Notes under the pieces: generated by a model
Told to the model about the DNA's origin: nothing
Database searches by the model: none
Seen by the model: the letters and a program-made list of their open reading frames with translations, nothing else
Shown here: positions 34,701 to 42,440 of the stretch, one piece after another
How the letters are laid out: every line of letters begins with the position of its first letter
How positions within the stretch are numbered: position 1 is the stretch's first letter
Made by a program: the position numbers and the translations under genes
NCBI RefSeq assembly: GCF_016801865.2
Contig: NC_068938.1
Span: forward strand, 13,120,509 to 13,184,508
Direction of reading: 5' to 3'
Source of the DNA: Culex pipiens pallens
Lineage: Eukaryota; Arthropoda; Insecta; Diptera; Culicidae
Length of the DNA: 64,000 bases

Positions 34701-37700
34701 AATCTTCTACAATTTCGCATTTTTTTAGATTTTTTTTTATTCGAACAATACTGTGTCAATCCGAAAAAAAAGTCATTTTGCATAATTAGTTTTTCCTAGT
34801 TCGTTATAAAATTCTCCATACTATTTTGCGGACTGGCACACAAAATGAGCATGTGAACATTCGACAATCTATCTATTTCTGATCGACACCCAGCAAGGTT
34901 GTAGGTTATGATTAGAACTTTTTTGAAAAAAATGGTACACGGAAAAAAATTCTCAATCTTTGTATCATTAAAGTAGAGTTTAAGATGGTACTCAAAACAT
35001 AACTTTAAAAAATGCAGAAAAAATCAAAAATATTGCCTAAAAAAACTTCAAAAATATTTTTTTAAAGTAAAATCGAATTTGCAATCAGAACTGACTGCAC
35101 AGATTTTTGATTTTAAGTTCCGTTTTCTAGTTACATGTATTTCTGAGTTTTTTTTTCTTTTTGAATTTTGACTTTGCTGGATGCTGAAGTATCGTCATCT
35201 GGGGCGAATAGGGACTGCTATTTTAGCTTAGTTACTACACAATATTTGGATATGTTTGAGTGGTTTTGGATAGAACAGACAAGGAATAACAAAAATAGTT
35301 CATCGATTTCTCAATTTGAAGCTTTTAAATGCTCTAGAAACTGGTTTCCCTTTCCAGACTGTAGTCCCTATACGCCCCAAATGACGATACAGCCTGTTTT
35401 TCGGCTTTCTCCATTTGGTGCAGCAGAGCGCCACCTTGGTATATGAGCAACCTTTTATTTACGCGCATTTTTTAAATGATTGGTAAACCTGACTTTTATC
35501 AAAATAAAAGCCGTAGTTTTTTAACCGACGGTTTGTTTAATAATCCTTTAATAAAAAAAGTTTTAGTATGTTTTTCAATGACAAAAATCGGAAAATGGAA
35601 AGATTTCTGTATCATACTTTAGAAACATTTTCTTCAACATAAGAAAAATAATTTGAATTATATTTCGAAGCATTTAAGGAAACTAATCCAATAAATTAGA
35701 AAAAAGATTTTTGCGCGTAAGAAATAGCACAGATTTGATGTTTGTGGATAAAAATTAAGCATTTCCTGCATTATACCAGAATTTCACAATTTACAATTTT
35801 TACCCCAACTAAATAACTTCACTTTTTTAGAATTTTCTCCTCTTTTCTATAAAAAAAATTAATTTAAAAATCAAGTTCAATATTCAATATTAAATTGAAA
35901 AAAAAATTAAGTTCAATATTCGAAAATGTCCAAATCGATCATAAAATAGCACAACCAACCTGTCACAAATTTTGAAGTGTTGTTTGAGGCCCAATAGGCA
36001 TACAAAAACTAAGTTATTTGTTGTTATTTCTTAAAATAATCTCAAAATCTCAATAGACAAAAACCATGATATTATAAAAAATCAATTGATAGTTTTGAAA
36101 TTTTCAGTCGAGGTTATGATTTGAAGGGATTCAAAATTTCACAAGCGATACATTTTGTAAATTTAATAATAATTTTTCGATTAATTTTGAAAACCTTAAA
36201 AAAAGAAACAAATTTATGTCGACTATATTCAGTAAGCCAGTTCCGCTTCCTCAAAAGAACATCAATCTGTTAGCACGTGCTTGCAAGTCTTCACCTCGCC
36301 GTGCAGCACGAAATTAACATGCAATTCAATTCGTTCGCCCGATAAGAACCTCCAAATTCGGTCATTGATTCCTGTCGCCGTTATCACCAGTTGTAATTGA
36401 AACCAATTTCCTGAACTGCTCGAACGATTTAAATTCGTGTGCACACATCTGCTCTTGGTGACAGCCAAAACGAGGGCGCGCGCAAAAACGTGATAAGAGT
36501 CGAAACTGGTTTGCTCGCAGTCAAAGTCCAACTGACTCACGCTCTCTGATGTACTCACGGTTTGTCCGGCTGTAACTTTCGCTGTTTGGTCGTCTTGGTG
36601 GTGATCTCCTCGGCCCTCGTAACGCTTTGTGTCCGCCGGTAGCGAATCTTTTTCTCCTCAGATTCGTGCGACATCTTTGTTTCTGTCATGGTCTTTGGGC
36701 TGTGCTCTTTGGTTGGTTGGTTTCTGCAAGAAAGAAGAAAGATTGCATCGCTGATAAGAATTGGTTGATGCGCCAACAGGGGTCGACCACTGATAAGATT
36801 GCGATGTTGCGATTGAACCAGGGTTCCGCTTTATCTCGCCGGTCGCAAAACTTTATGGACGCTGGACCGGCTGGAAATGTTTACAAGCCACGTTCGATAG
36901 CCGAAAGTTTGACGTTATCGAGCCGGCTTATTGTTTAGATAAGACAAAAATAGCTTCCTCGAACGATGTTGTTTTTGGGGCAACTAAATTGCTTTGAAAG
37001 CAGGAAGACGCCATTGTTTCAATTGAACCCAGAGTTAGTGTAAATTGCCCAAATTGCTCCCTCCAAAAACCGAATGCATCGAAAGAAATCAAAAGCAAAC
37101 AAAAGTGAACGTTTCATGAACGCGTTTGATGATGGACGGGGTGGCGGGGCCAGGCCAAGTTCAGGGTCGTCCGGTACTGAGCTGTACTAACAGCTTAGTC
37201 CGTCACTAAAGTCAGTCTACGTACTCCTGGGTGTGAGTAGAGTTTTGGGTTTCGTAAACTTTTTTTTCTGTCACGTCATGCTGGCGTTTTGTTTCTTTGC
37301 GACGGCGCCGGGCAGGATGATGCACCTTTTACTTTGTTGTTAAACATTTAAAAAAGGGGGCAGTTTTGCAGTTGAAGTTGAGAAATGTGCATTGCTCAAT
37401 CATGTCTGCAGGTATTCAATTTTTATTTGTACAATATTTAGATGTTTTTGAGCGGTTTCAAGGTAGAATGGATCAAAAAATAAGAATAAAAATAGAACAT
37501 TGTAAACATTGTAGCAAAAACATGCTAAAAGTCATCTCATGTCAAAGAACTCACGGTTGGTCCGGTTGTAATGTTGGCTGCCTGATCTCATCGGTTGTGA
37601 TCTCCTCGGCCTTCGTAACACTAGGTGTCCGCTGATTGCGAATCTTCTCCTTAGATTCGGGCGACATCTTTGATTTTTTCCTGCTTTTTCGACCGCTTTT

Positions 37701-38005
37701 TGGTTTGTTGATTTGTTGTGTCCTGCAGGAAGAAAAATTGCATCGCTGATAAGAACTGAAGCTGGCAAAATGACAGTTTTGTGGGGTTCTCAACCTTTTT
37801 AATTCCATTTCGCTCTCAGATTGCAAAAACGTTATATGAGTGAAGTTATGCTCTGTACTCACGGTTGGTCCGGTTGTAAGCTTTGCTGTTTGGTTTCCTT
37901 GGTGGGGGTCTCCTCAGCCCTCGTAACGCTTTGTGTTTGCCGGTTGCGAATATTTTTCCCCACAGATTCGTGCGACACCTTTTCCTCCTCAGATTCATGC
38001 GACAT
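19767..38005 (-). CDS. DGAT1: Diacylglycerol O-acyltransferase 1 (DGAT1/midway), multi-exon with triplicated N-terminal exon
   Basis: DGAT1 is an ER multipass MBOAT enzyme that acylates diacylglycerol with acyl-CoA to make triacylglycerol. Constant exons in transcript order: A 32557-32429, B 32362-32271, C 32208-32020, D 31852-31706, E 20629-19767. All have GT-AG sites and consistent phases. Exon A is entered from 1a (36723-36559), 1b (37722-37555) or 1c (38009-37863). With 1a the product is 516 residues (1b: 510, 1c: 520; human 488). Landmarks: CHQPRDSLFSWSSGFGNF, LENLIKYGIRVDPVQ, APTLCYELNFPR, FYNDWWN (382-388), WRNWNMP and the catalytic His in FFHEYLVS (437, human 415). Many hydrophobic segments fit the fold. 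The D/E intron is 11,076 bp and holds a satellite. The 5' UTR exon is not identified. Confidence 0.93.
21992..28898. mobile_element. Helentron/HINE-like insertion carrying the 141-bp array
   Basis: It interrupts the palindromic repeat within a T tract. It begins GACAAAGAACTTTG (21992-22005). The exact reverse complement lies at 28852-28865, 33 bp inside the right edge. After that comes a stem-loop, TGGTCATGT-GTA-ACATAACCA (28870-28890, one mismatch), then CCTGCACC and the resumed T tract. A subterminal inverted repeat, a 3' stem-loop, T-T insertion and central tandem repeats are traits described for Helentron-associated non-autonomous elements. No Rep/helicase coding is present, and assignment to that class is inference. 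Confidence 0.6.
22395..28437. repeat. 141-bp satellite array, about 43 copies
   Basis: Head-to-tail 141-bp units, each with CCGCGGATGTTCCGATGGGG, near 50% GC in an AT-rich intron. Two main variants alternate: one with GAACCGTAAGAGTTGGGGCA and CAAACTTTATGG, the other with GGACCGTAAGAGTTGGGACA and CAAACATTATGG. This gives a 282-bp higher-order dimer with occasional trimers or runs of one type. First and last units are diverged, as expected at array edges. Since 141 = 3 x 47, repeated minus-strand ORFs arise that end where TTTGACATT becomes TTTAACATT; they are not treated as genes. Confidence 0.97.
29201..29673. mobile_element. hAT-like fold-back element with 8-bp target duplication
   Basis: Flanked by CATACAAG at 29193-29200 and 29674-29681. 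Its ends are CAAGCTTCCC and GGGAAGCTTG. Long internal inverted arms (GTGTCTGGCACTCACCCATG near 29349 against CATGGGTGAGTGCCAGACAC near 29512) make a hairpin of over 400 bp. It is GC-rich against its surroundings and has no transposase. The 8-bp duplication fits the hAT superfamily. Confidence 0.8.
29881..30231. mobile_element. Inverted-repeat element in DGAT1 intron
   Basis: The left side (GTTTGTCTCAGTGTCATCTA, then CTCGCGATATCTCGGAAAC) is matched in inverted orientation by the right side (GTTTCCGAGTTATCGCGA, then TTAGACGTCACTGAGAAA). It is probably an old MITE. No firm target duplication was seen. Confidence 0.6.
30232..31705. other. Remainder of the long DGAT1 intron
   Basis: AT-rich intronic DNA up to the exon D donor. 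It contains a palindromic-family relic (31360-31560) and fragments of the CTAGA-ended element near 30890. No gene was recognised. Confidence 0.5.
33334..33812. mobile_element. TA-flanked MITE, GGTGCCCAG termini
   Basis: Inverted ends TGGTGCCCAGAA and TTCTGGGCACCC with TA at 33332-33333 and 33813-33814. The 479-bp interior is non-coding. The design resembles the element at 3380-3824. Confidence 0.7.
33917..34034. mobile_element. Compact hairpin MITE, GGGGTGACATTGGG family
   Basis: About 118 bp forming an almost perfect hairpin: TACCGTCGTCAGGGGTGAC...GGTGAGATTGGGTCATA on the left, with its reverse complement on the right and a loop of about 20 bp. Relatives are at 35190-35393, 57705-57930 and 62823-63045. 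Confidence 0.75.
35190..35393. mobile_element. MITE, GTATCGTCATCTGGGGC termini
   Basis: Inverted ends: GTATCGTCATCTGGGGCGAA near 35190 and CGCCCCAAATGACGATAC near 35376. Each side continues into AGGGACT/AGTCCCT. Non-coding and about 200 bp; a variant of the GGGGTGAC-type family. Confidence 0.65.
36559..36723 (-). CDS. DGAT1: DGAT1 alternative N-terminal exon 1a
   Basis: A 165-bp exon between a TTCTTGCAG acceptor and a GTGAGT donor. An ATG at 36689 opens MTETKMSHESEEKK and the exon ends LQPDKP in phase 2 (CC|), which joins exon A's first base as CCA (Pro) followed by CHQPRD. It lacks in-frame stops even upstream of the ATG, so it could also be read as an internal exon. It is homologous to 1b and 1c. 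Confidence 0.75.
37555..37722 (-). CDS. DGAT1: DGAT1 alternative N-terminal exon 1b
   Basis: A 168-bp exon (CCTGCAG acceptor, GTGAGT donor). An ATG at 37667 starts MSPESKEKIRNQRTPSVTKA and the exon ends LQPDQP, also phase 2. It shares the QRTPSVTKAEE-type core and the upstream intronic word ATCGCTGATAAGAA with exon 1a, indicating duplication of exon plus flanking intron. Confidence 0.7.
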
Positions 38006-38009
38006 CTTT
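37863..38009 (-). CDS. DGAT1: DGAT1 alternative N-terminal exon 1c
   Basis: A 147-bp exon (CCTTGCAG acceptor, GTGAGT donor). An ATG at 38005 starts MSHESEEEKVSHESVGKN, where SHES occurs twice. The exon ends LQPDQP in phase 2. It is the copy nearest the promoter side and is separated from 1b by only 140 bp. Confidence 0.7.
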
Positions 38010-38221
38010 CTGCAAGGAAGAAAGAATGCATCGCTTATAAGAACTAATGCTGAAAAATTACAGTTTTGTGTAGTGTTCTTCAATCTATAGCAGTGGTTCT
38101 CAACCTTTTCCGTTTCATTCCCCCTTGACTTATCCTCGAGAATTTTAATCCTCCCTCATATGTTTAACATCCAAATGTGAGGATACTGAAATTAACTGAT
38201 TATATGTTTGACGATAATTAT

Positions 38222-38903
38222 CTGGGTGATGAAGAGAGAGAATGCGTAACGTGATTTTCGAATGATCCCACTTTGTTTACATCTACAAAGTAGGCTGTTC
38301 AAGCACAAGCATGACTTTCCTTTACTGGTAAAAGAGCTGTTTTATAAACAGTGGTATGTGTTTTATTTTGTCTAGTTTTTGACTTTTTTGCTGTAAAATT
38401 GTGTGTTTTTTCAAGTTTCGATCGGTTAGAAGATGTTTTTCTTTTTTACGGGTGACGACGAACTGAGACGAGAGTTTCATTCTGCGATAACGCAGATATA
38501 TTCCCTGGCTGATTTTGCAATCCTGCAGCTCTTCCTGGTCCATCGAAAAAACATCGCTAATTCTAGCGAAGCTGATCCAACAAACTGAGAAGATTCACAC
38601 TAAACCAGTAGGTTTTCAAACGGAATCAAACAGTAAAGACAGCTTCTGGATGGATACAACCGCATCGACACCATCCAACAACTTCCATTCATAATTATAA
38701 AAAATGACGGTCTCGCCTTCAACATCCTCAGGATTTCTTGACTTCAACTCCTCAAAAGCCACACATTTTTCATTCCTGGGAAAAAAAACAAAACAACTTT
38801 TATGATCGATAACAATACTCTCTTCTTTTGGCGAACAGTAAATTGGTTCCACTTTGATAGTTTAAAATTGAGGCCGTTTTGCAAACCACTATTCAGCACC
38901 CAG
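38222..38903. mobile_element. hAT-like element copy 1, ORF remnants
   Basis: Flanked by the 8-bp duplication ATAATTAT (38214-38221 and 38904-38911). Ends CTGGGTGATGAA and TTCAGCACCCAG are inverted. A second copy with a different 8-bp duplication lies at 47625-48280. On the minus strand it carries an ORF of 78 codons (38616-38852, starting MEPIYCSPKEESIVIDHKS) and one of 73 codons (38322-38543). I recognise neither as transposase or as a known domain. Confidence 0.8.
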
Positions 38904-39118
38904 ATAATTATTATGATGGATTTTTTTTTAAAATAGCTTCATGTTGAAAGAATTCAAACAGTTATTTTTGTAAATTTATTCAAGTAAGAAAAAAGCAATA
39001 CTTAATATTAACAAATTTTCTTCGAGCTGCTTTTGCATAATTAAATTCAAAACTTCAAATAACTTTATTAATAGCCTTCTCATTCTTATTTTTATGAATG
39101 TTTGGAAAAACACAAATA

Positions 39119-39968
39119 CAGTCCAGACTCGATTATCCGAAGCCTCGATTATCCGAAGTTTCGATTATCCGAAGTTCGATTATCCGAAGGTTTGTATGGG
39201 ACTTCGGTTAATCGAATCACGAACAAAAATTTTTTTTTTCGTTTTTTTTTCTTGTTTTAAACATCAAATTCGCGTTCTGCAACCCCATTTTTGTCAAATT
39301 TGAATAGTTGATTGCCTATTGGCCGTTGCAAATATTTTTCAAAGTTTATGTCGCCCCCCCCCCCCCTTCAAAATCGTTCCGAAAAATCAGGGGGCAAAAA
39401 AATATTAAAGAAAACATATATATATATAATTATAATCAACTGAAAACAATTTTAAATGCATTTTCCCGCGTTTTAAATCAAATTTAACATGTCTGAGATT
39501 GACCGCAAAAGTTTATTTTTTTCGGCGAAAAACAATCTCTTCAATAATTGGATATTCTGAAAACTAATGATTGCAAAAAAACTGGGCAGATGTATGCATT
39601 TTACACTTTTTTCATTCAAATGTTAATACCATGGCTTGTAATTTCAATTTTTTTACTTTTTTATTTTTTTGCCCCCCCCCCCCCCCCTCGTCTTTGGCTA
39701 GAGTTGAGGGACATAAACTTTGAAAAATATTTGCAATGGCCTAAATAATAAAATGCATTTTTTCAATATTTCAACACCGCCATATTGGCCGCCATCTTGT
39801 ATTTAAAAGTTTTAAATCACTTTATCGTAGTTTAGGGGTCATACTTTAGCTCGACAATAAAAAATCAGGCATCGAAAAAAAAAAAATACTTTCGTGATTC
39901 GATTATCCGAAGTTTCGATTATCCGAAGTGAAATTTTTCCGAGGCCTTCGGATAATCGAGTCTGGACT
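39119..39968. mobile_element. CAGTCCAGACTCG-family element copy 1
   Basis: Ends CAGTCCAGACTCGATTATCC and CGGATAATCGAGTCTGGACT are inverted repeats, with TA on the left. Subterminal tandem CGATTATCCGAAG words recur three to four times at the left. A GGCC-ended MITE is nested inside (39321-39741). Other copies are at 40206-41167 and 46257-48406. The termini and TA site suggest a pogo/Tigger-like element. Confidence 0.75.
39321..39741. mobile_element. GGCC-ended MITE, long copy, nested
   Basis: Starts GGCCGTTGCAAATATTTTTC and ends GAAAAATATTTGCAATGGCC. It contains two poly-C tracts. It has the same family ends as 4670-4859, inserted in the CAGTCCAGACTCG element. Confidence 0.75.
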
Positions 39969-40205
39969 ATGCTCACAGTTATATTTTATGAAACCCCATT
40001 TTTGTAAACTGTCTTTTTTTAATGCTCCACTTATTTCTCTGTAAATTCTCACAGTGATAAAAGTTTATTGAACTATATTTTATGATAACTGTTCACAAAA
40101 TCGTTCAAAAACATTAATAAAAAAAAGTTATTTAATTTTTAAACTTAATTTTAAACATATTTTTCAAAAAAAATATAAGCAAAAAGTATCCCAAAACGCC
40201 TATTA

Positions 40206-41167
40206 CAGTCCAGACTCGATTATCCGAACTCCTCGGAAAAATTTCGCTTCGGATAATCGAATTACAAAAAAAATTAGGTAATTCTCTACCAACTCACACG
40301 AAATCGGAAAAGTTGCCCCGACCCCTCTTCGATTTGCTTGAAAATTTGTCCTAAGGGGTTACTTTTGTCCCTGATCACGAATCCGTTTTTTGATATCTTG
40401 TGACGGAGGGGCGGTACGACCTCTTCAATTTCTGAACTTGCGAAAAAATACATGTTTTTCCAATAATTTGCAGACTGAAATGGTTATGAGATGGAAATTT
40501 TGAGTCAAAGGGACTTTTATGTAAAACTAGACGCCCGGTTTGATGATGTAATCAAAATTCCAAAATACGTATTTTTCATAAAAAAAACACTAAAAAAGTT
40601 TTAAAAACTCTGCTATTTTCCGTTATTCGACTGTAAAAAAAATTGGGACATGTCATTTTAAGGGAAATAAATGTACTTTTCGAATCTACATTGACCCAGA
40701 AGGGATTTTTCATTTTGAAAAAAATCGTGTTTTTTTCTAACTTTGCAGGGTTATTTTTTAGAGTGTAACAGTGTTCTACAAAGTTGTAGAGTAGACAATT
40801 ACAAAATTTTTGATATGTAAAAAAATATGGAGTTTGCTTGTAACCATCACGAGTCATCGCGATTTTAAGAAAAAAAGTTTTGATTATTTATATTATTTTT
40901 TTTTGTAATTGTCGCGGAGAATTACCCAATTGCAAACTACTCTAAAATGATTAGAATTTTTAAATCCAAAATGGCAGCCATAATGGCGGAAGAAATATTG
41001 AAAAAATGTATTTTTTTTATTTAATAGGCAATCAACCGCTAAATTTGACTAAAATTGGGTCGCAGAACTTAAATTTGATGTTAAACGAAAAAAAACAAGA
41101 AATTTTTTTTTCGTGATTCGATTACCTGAAGTCTTATACAAACCTTCGGATAATCGAGTCTGGACTG
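40206..41167. mobile_element. CAGTCCAGACTCG-family element copy 2
   Basis: Complete ends with TA on both sides (40204-40205 and 41168-41169). A further element (about 40275-40929, GGTAATTCTCTACC left and GGAGAATTACC right) is nested inside. Part of it recurs near 63060-63195. Confidence 0.75.
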
Positions 41168-41329
41168 TAATGAAAAAAAAAAAGTTCAAGATGGTATGTC
41201 AGAGACATAACCGAAAGACATAGGACCAAACAATTTTAATGAGATTGTTGATGTTTTTGGATTGCTAGTGAAATTTATAATGAGATTATTTCAATTTGAT
41301 TCATAGATTTGTCGGCAAAATTGTCATAA

Positions 41330-42110
41330 ATGTTCCCCCAAGGTGAACCTTCCATGAGGGCACCGGCATTTCCAGGTTGTGGCCACTACTGTCAAAATGG
41401 CTATTTTCATGTTCAGTATCAACAACCATGAATTTTGATACTCATACTGCCAAAACTCGTATGGTTCTGTAAATGTCCCCCCTGGGCCCCGGGGGAATCT
41501 GCTTCGAGGGCACCAGCCAGTACAGGTTGTGGCCACTACTGTCGAAATCTTAGTCGAAATGGCCATTTTCTCTTATGGTTCTGTAAAAGGCCCTCCGGGC
41601 CCCGGGGGAACCTGCTTTGAGATCACCGGCCACTCCAGGTTTTGGCCACCACTGTCGAAATGGCAATTTTCATGTTCAGTATCAAAAACCATGAATTTTG
41701 ATACCCATATTGCCACAACTCGTATGGTTCTGTAAATGTCCCCCCTGGGCCCCGGGGGAACCTGCTTCAAGGGCACCAGCCAGTGCAGGTTGTGGCCACT
41801 ACTGTCGAAATGGCCATTATAATATTCAGTATCAAAAACCATGAATTTTGATATCCATTTTGCCAAAACTCTTATGGTTCTGTAAAAGGCCCTCCGGGCC
41901 CCGGTTGAACCTGCTTTGAAATCACCGGCCACTCCAGGTTGTGGCCACTACTGTCGAAATGGCCATTATCAAAAACCATGAATTTTGATACCCATATTGC
42001 CAAAACTCGTATGGTTCTGTAAAAGGCCCTCCGGGCCCAGGGGGAACCTGCTTTGAGATCACCAGCCAGTACAGGTTTTGGCCACCACTGTCGAAATGGC
42101 CATTTTTCAT
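41330..42110 (-). repeat. Short diverged array of the DGAT1-intron satellite, inverted
   Basis: About five to six units of roughly 117-150 bp on the minus strand. They keep recognisable words of the 141-bp satellite (GTGGCCAC, GGGGGGACATTT, GTATCAAAA, GATACTGAACATGA) but are clearly diverged. Orientation is opposite to the array at 22.4-28.4 kb. It abuts a promoter-like island. Confidence 0.8.
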
Positions 42111-42440
42111 GAGATCCGCCGCATCATAGCGACTTCCACCGGTCCGCTTGGTGCGGCTTTGTACGAAGTTCCTCCTTCTGCTGCTGGTGGTTCTTCCTTC
42201 TGGTTGCTGATCCTCTTCTTCTATTGGCTGCTGCTGCTGCTGCTCCGCGCTGGCTCGATGTACCCGGTTCGAGTGCTCGTTCCAAAGTGACTTGCTTTTG
42301 CGAAATTTTCTGCTTAAATAGCGGCACAGCCGGAGAACGGCACAAAAGGGGCGCGGCCTCGAATGCATACGCTCGCTCTGATTGGTCATCTGCCCGATTT
42401 GAAATGAAAAATGACTCATTTTGATTGCATGTTTTAAGCG
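42111..42440 (-). promoter_or_regulatory. TATA/CCAAT promoter-like island on DGAT1 strand
   Basis: On the minus strand a CCAAT box (42381-42385) is followed about 65 bp later by TATTTAAG (42313-42320), then a CAG-rich, A/G-rich leader-like stretch down to about 42125. The only ATG pair there (near 42123) hits a stop within a few codons, so the stretch suits a 5' UTR better than a CDS. It lies 4.3 kb upstream of exon 1c on the same strand and is a candidate DGAT1 promoter. A promoter of a truncated unrelated gene is the alternative. Confidence 0.4.

Larger units (their letters stand above)
32558..36558. other. DGAT1 intron between exon A and exon 1a
   Basis: A 4-kb AT-rich intron. It contains three MITEs listed separately (33334-33812, 33917-34034, 35190-35393) and a one-ended relic near 34266 (CAGTCCAGACTCGCTTATCC). 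CCCGGGAA-type words near 33024-33125 and 34175-34200 may mark the ends of another repeat. A GC-richer stretch at 36230-36550 next to exon 1a could carry intronic control elements. Confidence 0.45.
38010..41323. other. Upstream DGAT1 region filled with nested MITEs
   Basis: Presumed 5' intron of DGAT1 if its promoter lies at 42.3 or 45 kb. Besides the elements listed separately, CAGTGGTTCTCAACCTTTTC at 38091 resembles a hAT terminus. I see no matching other end. No gene was recognised. Confidence 0.4.

Noticed and set aside
36262..36558. Minus-strand ORF starting MSTSESVSQLDF just past exon 1a
   Set aside because: It starts in the intron immediately after the exon 1a donor and shows no relation to DGAT1.
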